Below, one piece after another: positions 15,896 to 24,888 of a DNA stretch of 33,196 nt. The stretch's first letter is position 1. Each line of letters begins with the position of its first letter. The DNA is from DATAXV01 sp036272915 (GTDB taxonomy: Bacteria > Chloroflexota > Dormibacteria > Dormibacterales > Dormibacteraceae): NCBI GenBank assembly GCA_036272915.1, contig DATAXV010000011.1, forward strand, positions 1 to 33,196. The letters are read 5' to 3'. Position numbers and translations under genes: made by a program. The notes below the pieces were generated by a model. It was not told the DNA's origin. It ran no database searches and saw nothing but the letters and a program-made list of their open reading frames with translations.

Positions 15896-17663
15896 CCTCG
15901 TATTCCCTGCGCGCCGCCTGGACCGCCTCCTTCTCGGAGACCTCGGCGACGGGCACGTCCCACCAGCTCTCGTAGTCGGGCACCCGGACGGTCGGATCGG
16001 TCTCGACGTAGACGACCGTTGTCCGGTCGGTCCCGGCCGCCTCGGCCAGCGCCTCCCGCAGCTCCTCCACCGTCTTCGCCCGGAGCACGATCGCGCCCAG
16101 GCTCGCCGCGTTGATGGCGAGGTCGGTGGGCGGATAGGCGGTGCCGAATCCCTCGGTGCCGAGGGAGCGGGAGAGCCCCCCGATCGAGGCGTATCCATGG
16201 TTGTCGACCAGCACCACGACCAGCTTCGCGTCCTCGGCGATGGAGGTGACGATGGCCTCGGAGAGCATCAGGTAGGAGCCGTCGCCGCACATGGCGTAGA
16301 CCTCGCGCTCGGGCGCCGCCATCTTGACCCCGAGGGCGCCGGCGACCTCATACCCCATGCACGAGTAGCCGTACTCGACGTGGTAGGCCTTGGGGTGGTC
16401 GGCGCGCCAGAGCTTGTGCAGCTCGCTGGGCATCGACCCCGCCGCGCAGACCATGACGCCGTGGGCGCCGGCGGCGTCGTTGACGGCGCCGATCACCGCC
16501 GACTGCGCCGGCCGCTCCCCATCCAGGGCGCGCAGCCGGTCGACCTCCGAGCGCCAGGCCTGCCGCAGCTCGGCGACCTCCCGCTCGTACTCGGCCGGGA
16601 CCCGGTAGTCGATCTCGCCGAGCAGCTCGAGGACCCGCCTGGCGTCGGCGAGGAGGGCCAGCCCGTTCTGCTTGGCGGTGTCGATCTCGGCCACGTTGAC
16701 GCTGATGAACCCGGCCTTGGGGAAGGCGGTCTGGGAGGCGGTGGTGAAGTCGGTCCAGCGGGTGCCGATGCCGATGACCAGGTCGGCCTCGCGAGCGAGA
16801 CGGTTGGCGGCGAGCCCGCCCGAGACCCCGATCGGGCCCAGGTTCTGGGCATGGTCCCAGGGCAGCGAGCCCTTGCCCGCCTGGGTCTCGACGACGGGGA
16901 TGCCGGTCCGCTCCGCGAACCTGATCAGCGCCTCCGTGGCCTCGGCGTAGATCACACCCCCGCCGGCCACGACCAGGGGCCGCCTGGCGCCCCGGATGGC
17001 GGCCAGCGCCCGGTCCATGGCGGCGGTGTCGGGCAGGGGCCGGGGGATGTGCCAGGTCCGCGGGGCGAGGAAGTCCTCGGGGAAGTCGAAGGCCTCGGCC
17101 TGGACGTCCTGGGGGAGGCAGAGCGTCGCCGCCCCGGTCTCGGCCGGGCTGGTCAGCACCCGCATCGCCGCCAGCGCGGCCGGCATCAGCTGCTCCGGCC
17201 GGTTGACGCGGTCCCAGTAGCGGGAGACCGGCTGGAAGGCGTCGTTGACCGACACCTCGCCCCGCCACGGCACCTCCAGCTGCTGCAGCACCGGATCGGG
17301 AATCCGGGACGCGAAGACATCGCCGGGCAGGAGCAGGACGGGCAGGCGGTTGACCGTGGCCAGCGCGGCGCCGGTGACCATGTTGGTCGCGCCGGGTCCG
17401 ATCGAGCTGGTGCAGGCCATCGCCCCGAGCCGGTTGCGCATCCGCGCGTAGCCGACGGCGGTGTGGACCATGGACTGCTCGTTCCGGGCCTGGTAGTAGG
17501 CGAGCAGGTCGGGGTGCTGGTGCAGCGCCTGGCCGATGCCGGCCACGTTGCCGTGCCCGAAGATGCCGAAGCAGGCGGCGAAGAAGCGGGCCTCGCGGCC
17601 GTCGCGCTCGACGTACTGGTTGGCCAGGAAGCGGACGAGGGCCTGAGCCGTGGTCAGTCGCAT
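15873..17663 (-). CDS. iolD: 3D-(3,5/4)-trihydroxycyclohexane-1,2-dione hydrolase
   Basis: 596 aa, ThDP-dependent. IolD opens the ring of the trione produced by inosose dehydration, giving 5-deoxy-glucuronate. The N-terminal ThDP domain has FGIFGHGNVAGIGQALHQ and GYARMRNRLGAMACTSSIGPGATNMVTGAA. The C-terminal pyrophosphate/Mg2+ motif begins with GDG at 460-462 and ends in VDNHGYASIGG. GVSGGLAANRLAREADLVIGIGTRWTDF marks the central domain (quoted here as a region, key residues GIGTRWTDF). It starts 12 nt after iolC stops and runs into iolB. The length fits the family (about 600-640). Confidence 0.96.
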   Translation of the reverse strand: MRLTTAQALVRFLANQYVERDGREARFFAACFGIFGHGNVAGIGQALHQHPDLLAYYQARNEQSMVHTAVGYARMRNRLGAMACTSSIGPGATNMVTGAALATVNRLPVLLLPGDVFASRIPDPVLQQLEVPWRGEVSVNDAFQPVSRYWDRVNRPEQLMPAALAAMRVLTSPAETGAATLCLPQDVQAEAFDFPEDFLAPRTWHIPRPLPDTAAMDRALAAIRGARRPLVVAGGGVIYAEATEALIRFAERTGIPVVETQAGKGSLPWDHAQNLGPIGVSGGLAANRLAREADLVIGIGTRWTDFTTASQTAFPKAGFISVNVAEIDTAKQNGLALLADARRVLELLGEIDYRVPAEYEREVAELRQAWRSEVDRLRALDGERPAQSAVIGAVNDAAGAHGVMVCAAGSMPSELHKLWRADHPKAYHVEYGYSCMGYEVAGALGVKMAAPEREVYAMCGDGSYLMLSEAIVTSIAEDAKLVVVLVDNHGYASIGGLSRSLGTEGFGTAYPPTDLAINAASLGAIVLRAKTVEELREALAEAAGTDRTTVVYVETDPTVRVPDYESWWDVPVAEVSEKEAVQAARREYEDAVRRRG

Positions 17664-17675
17664 CGCGTCTCTCCT

Positions 17676-18620
17676 TCAGGCTTCGAGCCGGCTGGCCAGG
17701 AGCGCCTCGACCTCGCTCGGGGTGGGCATCGCGTCGGCGCAGGCGAGCCGGGAGGCGACGATCGCCCCCGCCGCGTTGGCGAACTCGATCGTCGTCCGCA
17801 GCGGGGTCCCCAGCAGCAGCCCGTGACAGAGCGCGCCGCCGAAGGCGTCGCCGGCACCCAGCCCGCAGACGACCTCGACCGGGACCGGCGGCACCGTCAC
17901 CGACTCCTCGGGCGTGGCCGCGTAGACGCCGGCCGGCCCGAGCTTGACGATGGCCAGCGAGACGCCCTGCCGGAAGAGCTCGGCGGCGATCGCCCGCGGA
18001 TCGTCGAGCCCGGTCGCCATCCGCATCTCCTCGCGGTTGCCGACCACCACCGAGGCCAGAGGGATCGCCTCCACGGCCGCGCGTCGCGCGTCCTCGACCG
18101 ACCTCCAGAACATGGGGCGGTAGTCGCAGTCGAAGATGGTGTGCTGCCTCCGCCTCCTGGCCCGGAGCGCGGCCAGCGTGGCGGTCCGCGTCGGCTCCTC
18201 GTAGAGCCCCGAGTGCGTGGCCGAGAACAGAGGGACGCCGGCGATGGCGTCGAGGTCCAGCTCGTCCTCGCGGATGCGCATGTCCGGAGCCGACGGCGCT
18301 CGGTAGAAGGTCAGTGGGAAGTGGTCGGGCGGGAAGATCTCGCAGAAGGCGAGCGGCGTCCGCAGGTCGGGGTCGCTGCCGACCCAGCGGGTGTCCACGC
18401 CGAACTCGGTCAGCGCCCTGCGCACGTAGGGTCCGAAGCCCTCCTCGCCGACCTTGGTGATCAACGCCACCTCGTGACCGAGCCGGGCGGCGGCCACGGC
18501 GACGTTGGTGGGCGAACCGCCCAGCGACTTGGCGAAGGTGCGGACCTCGGCCAGGGGGACGCCGATCTGCTCCGGGTACAGGTCGACCGAGACCCGGCCC
18601 ATGGTGATGACCTCAAGCAT
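17676..18620 (-). CDS. iolC: 5-dehydro-2-deoxygluconokinase
   Basis: 314 aa PfkB-family kinase. It phosphorylates 5-dehydro-2-deoxy-gluconate before aldol cleavage. The substrate-side motif is SLGGSPTNVAVAAARLG, followed by LITKVGEEGFGPYVR. The ATP/anion-hole motif is GLGAGDAFGGA with catalytic Asp258. FDCDYRPMFW, typical of IolC proteins, separates it from ordinary ribokinases. It starts inside the last codons of the iolE-like gene (8-nt overlap), implying coupled translation. No aldolase-type fusion domain is attached; the IolJ function must be encoded elsewhere. Confidence 0.94.
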   Translation of the reverse strand: MLEVITMGRVSVDLYPEQIGVPLAEVRTFAKSLGGSPTNVAVAAARLGHEVALITKVGEEGFGPYVRRALTEFGVDTRWVGSDPDLRTPLAFCEIFPPDHFPLTFYRAPSAPDMRIREDELDLDAIAGVPLFSATHSGLYEEPTRTATLAALRARRRRQHTIFDCDYRPMFWRSVEDARRAAVEAIPLASVVVGNREEMRMATGLDDPRAIAAELFRQGVSLAIVKLGPAGVYAATPEESVTVPPVPVEVVCGLGAGDAFGGALCHGLLLGTPLRTTIEFANAAGAIVASRLACADAMPTPSEVEALLASRLEA

Positions 18621-19413
18621 TCAGGAACTCCAGGCTGCGGCGGACGTCCTCGATCGGTCCCTGCCCCTCGGGCGGGTCGACTTCGAGCGTGCAGTCCTGC
18701 TCGAGCACGTAGAGGCCGCGATAGCCTCCGCGCTCGAGCCTCTGGATCACCCGGGCGATGGGAGCGTCCCCGCGGCCCAGGGGTGGATACAGGCCCCGGG
18801 CCACCGCCTCGCGGTACCCGAGCCGGCGCGCTCGGACCTCGACGGCGAGATCCTCGCGAAGGTCCTTGAGGTGGACCAGCGCAACCCTGTCGATCGGGAT
18901 CGTGGTCGGGTCGGCCCCTCCCAGGAGGAGGTGCCCGGTGTCGAGGCAGACGTCGACCCGCGTCCGGTGAAGCAACTGCCGGAGGTCGGCCTCGCCCTCG
19001 ATGCGGGTGCCGAAGTGAGGGTGCACGGCGGCGGTCAGACCGTTCCGCCGGCAGACGTCCTCGACCCGGCCGACTGCCTCCCACGTGGCCTCGTCGGGCT
19101 CGGTCCTCGCCTCGTAGCCTCCCTCCGCGCTTCCCGCGCCCAGGGAGAGGACGGTGGCGCCGTGCGCGTGCAGCCAGGCCGCCTGGCGCTCGACCGGCTC
19201 CAGGTCGTCGGCGGCGACGAAGCCGGCAACGATGCGGGCTCGCGGGCCGTCCGGGAACCAGCCCGGAGGCCCGGCCTCGGTCGCGTCCAGGCCCAGCTGC
19301 TGCATCTCCGCCAGCACCCGGTCGGGCGCCATCTGGTGGCCCCAGCCGGGTACCTCGCAGACTCCCCAGGAGATCGGGGCTGCGGCGAGCCGGGCGGGAT
19401 CGATCAGCACCAT
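18613..19413 (-). CDS. IolE/IolI-like TIM-barrel sugar epimerase/dehydratase
   Basis: 266 aa from ATG 19413 (an in-frame GTG lies directly upstream). It is a xylose-isomerase-like TIM barrel: APISWGVCEVPGWG at the start, TEAGPPGWFPDG, then strands ending in metal-ligand-like residues (VHPHFGT, VCLDTGHLLLGG, VHLKDL, YVLEQDCT). Being first in an iolC-D-B operon that lacks another dehydratase makes 2-keto-myo-inositol dehydratase (IolE) the likeliest role. An inosose isomerase (IolI) or MocC-like enzyme is possible, since this N-terminus differs from classic IolE. It ends overlapping the iolC start by 8 nt. The longer open frame to 19851 has no support and runs through the divergent gene. Confidence 0.85.
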   Translation of the reverse strand: MVLIDPARLAAAPISWGVCEVPGWGHQMAPDRVLAEMQQLGLDATEAGPPGWFPDGPRARIVAGFVAADDLEPVERQAAWLHAHGATVLSLGAGSAEGGYEARTEPDEATWEAVGRVEDVCRRNGLTAAVHPHFGTRIEGEADLRQLLHRTRVDVCLDTGHLLLGGADPTTIPIDRVALVHLKDLREDLAVEVRARRLGYREAVARGLYPPLGRGDAPIARVIQRLERGGYRGLYVLEQDCTLEVDPPEGQGPIEDVRRSLEFLNA

Positions 19414-19525
19414 CACTGGAATAACACACCACGTGGGCGCGGAGAGGTGTTTAGACTGGCCGGGGTTGGCTGCTCCTGAGTTCCCCAAGGGCAGGCCTCC
19501 AGCGGAATCGAGGGAGAGGAACGAG

Positions 19526-20194
19526 GTGCTGGGCGGTACTGTCCGCCCTCGGTCCGTCCGCCAGGCCCAGGGTATGGGCATGGTGGCCACGTCGATCTGG
19601 AGGTCGGTCCGCGACACGCGGACACGGTTCCGGTTCGCCGGGACGTCGCGCAGGCCGGTCTGGCCGGCGGCCGGCGGCTTTGCCGCCCTCGGTGCCGAAC
19701 TGGCGGCGGGCCTGCGCTCCGACGTCCGGCGCTGGCAGGCGGGGCCTACCCGCGAGGCGCGAACGGAGCTCCTGCTCGAGGTGATCAGGCGGATGGCCGG
19801 CCAGATGGCCCTGGGCCCCTGCGGCGGACACTTCGTCGACGGCGTGGCCATCAGTGGAAGGAAGAGGGTGCGGGTGCGGCGTCAGTCCGGGGTCTGGACC
19901 GCGGAGCTGAGCCGCTCCCTCGCCGAAGAGGGCGGGGCATCCCTCAGCGAGCTCGTCGCCTCCCTGCTCGGGGCGGTGCAGGAGGTGCTGCGCGAGGAGT
20001 GGTCGGAGCCGCCGGGGGGTTTGGTCCGCCGGCGGGGTGTCGACTGGCAGCTGGTGCGCTCGTGGAGCGCGGCCTGCTGGCGGGAGCACGACGTCGCCGA
20101 GGCGGCGGCCGCCTACCTCTCTGGTTTTCGGTCGACGATGCGGGAGACGGCCCCCAGAGTCGAGCCGCTGACCGCCCGTCTGCTCATGATCTGA
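19526..20194 (+). CDS. Protein of unknown function
   Basis: 222 aa from GTG 19526, chosen because GGGAGAGG at 19512-19519 gives a good ribosome site with 6-nt spacing; ATG 19574 and 19580 are alternatives. It is rich in Arg, Ala and Leu and predicted mostly helical, with no signal peptide or membrane segment. I recognise no domain. It diverges from the iol operon across a 112-nt gap and is followed by the HExxH-containing gene on the same strand, 49 nt later, so the two may form a unit. Confidence 0.7.
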   Translation: MLGGTVRPRSVRQAQGMGMVATSIWRSVRDTRTRFRFAGTSRRPVWPAAGGFAALGAELAAGLRSDVRRWQAGPTREARTELLLEVIRRMAGQMALGPCGGHFVDGVAISGRKRVRVRRQSGVWTAELSRSLAEEGGASLSELVASLLGAVQEVLREEWSEPPGGLVRRRGVDWQLVRSWSAACWREHDVAEAAAAYLSGFRSTMRETAPRVEPLTARLLMI

Positions 20195-20243
20195 CGTCCG
20201 GGCGTGCGCGCGCGGGCGCGGATCGTGGATCATGGAGTGTCGG

Positions 20244-20837
20244 ATGCGGAAGGCACGGCAGGGGCCACAAGACAGGGAGACAATCTCCCTGCGGGCGTTG
20301 AGCCCGCGTGAGCTCCAGGACGCCGGCCGCCGGTTGCGGGGATGGTTTGGGCCCCATGAGTGGCGGTCTGCGGACGGAGCGAGCCGGGCTGATATGGCGC
20401 GCGCCGTGCACGACTGGACCCGAGCCGCGTACGGGCTCCCAGAGCACGCCCTCGTCTTCGTCGACCGGTGGGCCGACGAGGTCTGGGGTGAGTTCGAGAC
20501 CGAGACCAAGGACGTCCTCCTCAGCCCCAAGCTGCTGCTGAGGGAGGACCCGACCCCCCTGCTCAGCGCCCTCGCTCACGAGAACCGCCATGCGGTCCAG
20601 TACGAGCTGGTCGAGGAGCTCGAGCGCAGGGAGGGCGATCGCCGGCCTGCAACCGGCCGGCCAGAGGTCGACTGGCTCGAGGTGGGCTGGTGGCGGGACG
20701 CGACTCGCCGCTACATGCCCTACCGCACCGACCACTGGAAGCCGTACTTCTACAGCCCGCTCGAGGTCGATGCCCGCGAGGCCGTGACGAGCCTCGTGGA
20801 CAGAGGTTTCTGGGCTGCCGATCGAGGCGACGAGTGA
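20244..20837 (+). CDS. Putative HExxH zinc metallopeptidase-like protein
   Basis: 197 aa from ATG 20244, which has GGAG at 20234-20237; ATG 20232 is in frame and lacks one. The protein contains SALAHENRHAVQYELVEEL, an HExxH motif in a helix context (His116, Glu117, His120 counting from the upstream ATG). About 58 residues on, SPLEVDAREAV offers a Glu third ligand (Glu178 or Glu183). That pattern fits small gluzincin-like peptidases, some of which are phage- or toxin-associated. No signal peptide is seen. It follows an unrecognised gene. The motif is seen directly; the peptidase activity is inferred. Confidence 0.75.
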   Translation: MRKARQGPQDRETISLRALSPRELQDAGRRLRGWFGPHEWRSADGASRADMARAVHDWTRAAYGLPEHALVFVDRWADEVWGEFETETKDVLLSPKLLLREDPTPLLSALAHENRHAVQYELVEELERREGDRRPATGRPEVDWLEVGWWRDATRRYMPYRTDHWKPYFYSPLEVDAREAVTSLVDRGFWAADRGDE

Positions 20838-20967
20838 CCGGATCCGATATCGCACACAGGACTTTTCATGAATTCGGCGATGGCCTCTGAGCAACTTTAA
20901 GTGATATCAACGCTGTGACAAACGGCGCGGTTATCGCAGTAGAAACTAGTGAGTTGACGCAAGTCAA

Positions 20968-20986
20968 GGGCTGAAATTTCCAGCCC
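20968..20986. promoter_or_regulatory. Inverted repeat upstream of ftsE
   Basis: GGGCTG at 20968-20973 and CAGCCC at 20981-20986 form a perfect 6-bp repeat around AAATTTC, in the locally AT-rich 226-nt gap before ftsE. TTGACG at 20954-20959 resembles a -35 box, although the matching -10 is weak. A regulator site is as likely as a hairpin; no T run follows. Confidence 0.35.
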
Positions 20987-21063
20987 GAATGCGCTATCCT
21001 GCCTCACTGCGTCATGGGGGTAGCTCGAAGGGGTAGTAGCTCGAGACGCACAAGGAGGGATTC

Positions 21064-21797
<734 letters not shown>

Positions 21798-21801
<4 letters not shown>

Positions 21802-22709
21802 GACAAGCAGGACGAACCTGGGGTTGGGCCCCGCGATATGTCGCCGGAGTCGCCGGCTACTGCTTCCAGGTCTGGAGGCACCGGGCCATGGCTTGGGTCG
21901 CGACGGCTCTGGCCGTGGGAGCCGTGCTGACCGTTGCCGCCAACACCGAGCTCTTCCTGGTCCTCGGCGAGCGCAGCCTCAATCAGCAGCTGCGGTCGGC
22001 CTCGGAGTTCCAGGTCTACCTGGCGGACGACGCGTCCAAGTCTCAGGTGCAGGGGCTCGAGCAGGAGCTCTCCTCTCAGACCGGGGTGAAGTCGGTCACC
22101 TACCGCTCCAAGCAGGAGGCGCTGGCCCTGGCCCGGCAGGATCCGAGCCTGGCGAAGATGGCCCAGTCGACGAACTCGAACCCGTTCCCGGCCAGCCTGG
22201 TCGTGAACCTGCGCTCGCCCTCGGTGGCGCCGCACATCTCCCGGCTGGCGGCCGCGAGCAAGGCGACGGACCGCAACGTTCCGGCCTCGTACACGCCCAG
22301 CCAGGCCAACCGGCTGAGCGCGTTCCTCTCGCTGGCGAGGGCGGTGGTCGTCGGGATCGGCGTGGCCGGCATCCTGCTGGCCAGCCTGATCGCGCTTGTC
22401 CTGCTTCGCAGTGAGATCCGTAGCCGGCGGGCCGAGCTCCGCATCCTGACCCTGGTCGGGACACCTCGATTCATCATCCGCCTGCCACTCCTGGCCGAGG
22501 CCTGCTCGGTGGCGATCGCCGGCAGCATCGTGGCCGCGCTGGTGCTGGCCTACGTCGGCAGCCGTGTGGTCCCGCCGGTCGACAACTACCTGCCGTTCCT
22601 CCAGCTGGGCAATGCCGCCACCTCGCTGAGCGTCATCAGCCTGGCGACGCTGGCCACGAGCGTCGTGGCGCTGGGGCTGTGCAGCGTCTTCGTGAGGTTG
22701 CCGCGTTGA
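21798..22709 (+). CDS. ftsX: Cell-division permease FtsX
   Basis: 303 aa, starting at TTG 21798 inside the ftsE stop (TTGA). It has four helices in the FtsX order: one near residues 28-55, an extracytoplasmic domain of about 110 residues (FQVYLADDASKSQVQGLEQE and GVKSVTYRSKQEALALARQD are typical), then three C-terminal helices beginning with VVVGIGVAGILLASL. The external domain is where FtsX contacts its hydrolase partner. The next gene encodes a secreted CHAP hydrolase with a coiled coil and overlaps by another TTGA, making a partner relationship likely. Confidence 0.95.
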
Positions 22710-23644
22710 GGCCACTGCATCTGGTCCCACTCGCCGTGGTGGGATCGCTGCTCCTCACGCTGGCCGCCCAGCCCGTCTTCGCCGACACAACGTCCACCGC
22801 GTCGAGCGGCAGCGCGTCCAGTCAGAGCCTGTCTCAGCTCGAGCAGGAGCTCACCACCGACAAGGCCAAGCTGACCGCGCTCGATGGCCAGATGGAGGGC
22901 GCCCAGGGCCGTCTGAGCACCCTCAACGCCAAGCTGGCCCGGGACTCGGCGCGGGAGAAGCAGCTCAAGCAGCAGCTCGGCGATCTGGCCCGGCTCGAGT
23001 ACCAGGAGCCGGCGCTGGACATGGGTACGGTGCTGAACGCCCAGAGCCTCCAGGAGCTGATGGCCGACGTCTCCCAGTCGCAGCTGGTCTCGCAGAACCA
23101 GCGCAGCCTGGTCGTCCAGGCGGCCGATCTGCAGACGCAGGACCAGAGGGCTCGTGCCGGGATCCTCAACCAGCTCGCCCAGATCAAGAAGTCCAGGGAC
23201 CAGGCCGAGTCCATCGCCAACCAGGCCCAGCAGATGACCGACGCCGCCGTCGCGGCCGAGGCCTCCTCGGTCTACAACGAGGGTGAGGCCCTCGTCGACG
23301 GCGTCGACACCCAGGGCGGGCCCTGGCCGAATCACTTCGCCTACGGCTACTGCACCTGGTATGTCGCCACCAGGCGTGACGTGCCCTGGATGGGGAACGC
23401 GATCGACTGGTGGCCGAATGCCCGCTCGGACGGCTATCCCGAGGGCCAGACCCCTCAGGTGGGCGCGATCATGGTGACGTCGGAGGGTGATCCCTCGGTC
23501 GGGCATGTCGCCTATGTGACCGCCGTCAACGCCGACGGGTCCTGGACCGTGAAGGAGATGAACTACGCGGCCTGGGACGTGGTCGACACGCGCACGCTGA
23601 GTCCGGGCTTCTCCTACCTGGTCGGCTTCATCTACAACAAGTAG
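22706..23644 (+). CDS. Secreted coiled-coil CHAP peptidoglycan hydrolase (PcsB-like, probable FtsEX partner)
   Basis: 312 aa from TTG 22706, which overlaps the ftsX stop just as ftsX overlaps ftsE; GTG 22679 is a longer alternative. A signal peptide ends near VFA-DTT. A long Gln/Leu-rich coiled coil (about 45-180) precedes a C-terminal CHAP domain, whose Cys216 lies in YGYCTWYVATRR and His267 in GHVAYV, followed by VKEMNY. This is the PcsB architecture: FtsX gates a coiled-coil hydrolase that cuts septal peptidoglycan. CHAP domains act as amidases or endopeptidases. The gene's last 13 nt overlap the convergent menC. Confidence 0.93.
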   Translation: MRPLHLVPLAVVGSLLLTLAAQPVFADTTSTASSGSASSQSLSQLEQELTTDKAKLTALDGQMEGAQGRLSTLNAKLARDSAREKQLKQQLGDLARLEYQEPALDMGTVLNAQSLQELMADVSQSQLVSQNQRSLVVQAADLQTQDQRARAGILNQLAQIKKSRDQAESIANQAQQMTDAAVAAEASSVYNEGEALVDGVDTQGGPWPNHFAYGYCTWYVATRRDVPWMGNAIDWWPNARSDGYPEGQTPQVGAIMVTSEGDPSVGHVAYVTAVNADGSWTVKEMNYAAWDVVDTRTLSPGFSYLVGFIYNK

Positions 23645-24765
23645 TCCCGCGCCGCCTCGCGGGCGGTGAGGACGTCGTGGGCGGTGGCGAGCTCGCGGAT
23701 CGTTTCGACGTCCACGAGCACGCCCAGCCCGGGTCCGGCGGGCACGGTCAGGCGGCCCTGCTCGAGGCGGAAGGGCTCGGTGATCAGGTCCCGGCGGTAG
23801 TAGCGGTCCGAGGCGGAGAGGTCGCCGGGCAGGGTGAAGCCGGGCAGCGCGGCGACGGCGGCGTTGGCCGCCCTGCCGATCCCGGACTCCAGCATTCCGC
23901 CGATCCAGACCGGGACATCCCTGGCCATGCACAGGTCGTGGGTCCGCCGCGCCTCCAGATAACCGCCGAGGCGCCCCGGCTTGATGCTGATCACCGAGCA
24001 GGCCCCCATCTCGATCGCGGCCGCGGCGACATGGGCGGAGGTGATCGACTCGTCGAGGCAGATCGGGGTCCTGACCCGGCGCGCCAGCTCGGCGTGCTCG
24101 GCGAGCCGCTCCTCGGCGAGGGGCTGCTCGATCAGGAGCAGATCGAAGGGGTCGAGCCGGCGCAGGTGGCCGGCGTCCGAGATCTGGTACGCGCAATTGG
24201 CGTCGACCTGAAGGCCGAGGTCGGGGAAGGCCTCCCTGACCGCACCGACCCACTCCACGTCCCGGCCCGGGACGATTTTCAGCTTCACCCGCCGGTAGCC
24301 CTCGGCGACGTAGCCGGAGACGGCCTCGAGCAGGGCCGGAATCGACTCCTGCAGACCCACCGTCACGCCCGCCTCCACGGCCTCCCTGCCACCGCCGAGG
24401 TAGCGGGCGAGGGAGATCCCACGAGCGCGCAGGTCGGCGTCGAGGACGGCCAGTTCGAGGCAGGCCTTGGCCATCGGGTGGCCCTTGACCGGCGACCAGC
24501 AGCGGATCGCCTCCTCGGGCGTCGTCTCGGCCGCGAACAGCCGGGGTAGGAGGTGATGGCGGATGACGTGCTCGGCCCCGTCGACATACTCGGACGTGTA
24601 GAGCGGAGCGGTCAGGGCCGCGCACTCGCCCCAACCGTCGCCCTCGGTCGTCTCCAGATGGACGAGCAGGAGGTCGCGCACGTCCTCGCGCCCGGCCCCG
24701 CTCTCGAAGGGCGCGACCAGGGGGAGGTGGACGCGCCAGAGCTCCGCCCGTTCCAGTTTCGGCAC
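23632..24765 (-). CDS. menC: o-Succinylbenzoate synthase / N-acylamino acid racemase (enolase superfamily)
   Basis: 377 aa. It has the muconate-lactonizing-type enolase layout with catalytic lysines Lys161 and Lys163 (VKLKI), metal ligands Asp188 (DANCAY), Glu213 (IEQP) and Asp238 (LDES), and Lys262 (SIKPGRLGG). The length and motifs fit the MenC/NAAAR branch of Gram-positives. The reaction in menaquinone synthesis is dehydration of SHCHC to o-succinylbenzoate. Racemase activity on N-acylamino acids is common in this branch and cannot be excluded. No other men gene is near, so the pathway assignment rests on family alone. It is convergent with, and overlaps, the CHAP gene. Confidence 0.88.
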   Translation of the reverse strand: MPKLERAELWRVHLPLVAPFESGAGREDVRDLLLVHLETTEGDGWGECAALTAPLYTSEYVDGAEHVIRHHLLPRLFAAETTPEEAIRCWSPVKGHPMAKACLELAVLDADLRARGISLARYLGGGREAVEAGVTVGLQESIPALLEAVSGYVAEGYRRVKLKIVPGRDVEWVGAVREAFPDLGLQVDANCAYQISDAGHLRRLDPFDLLLIEQPLAEERLAEHAELARRVRTPICLDESITSAHVAAAAIEMGACSVISIKPGRLGGYLEARRTHDLCMARDVPVWIGGMLESGIGRAANAAVAALPGFTLPGDLSASDRYYRRDLITEPFRLEQGRLTVPAGPGLGVLVDVETIRELATAHDVLTAREAARDYLL

Positions 24766-24888
24766 CTGGCCAGTCTGGCATCGGCGGCGCGGGGATCAGG
24801 ATGATCGGCGGTCTGGGGCCGGTGGCGGCCGGGGAGGGCCGAGTGGAGATGTGGCAGTGTGCAACAGTTCGTACATGCGAGTTTTTCG

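Noticed and set aside
15789..18869. 1026-residue plus-strand open frame
   Set aside because: It is antisense to iolB, iolD, iolC and the iolE-like gene, which all have clear family motifs; the long frame reflects GC bias.
22586..24781. 731-residue minus-strand frame overlapping ftsX, CHAP and menC
   Set aside because: It is antisense to two strongly supported genes and out of phase with menC, with low-complexity Arg/Gly/Pro content.
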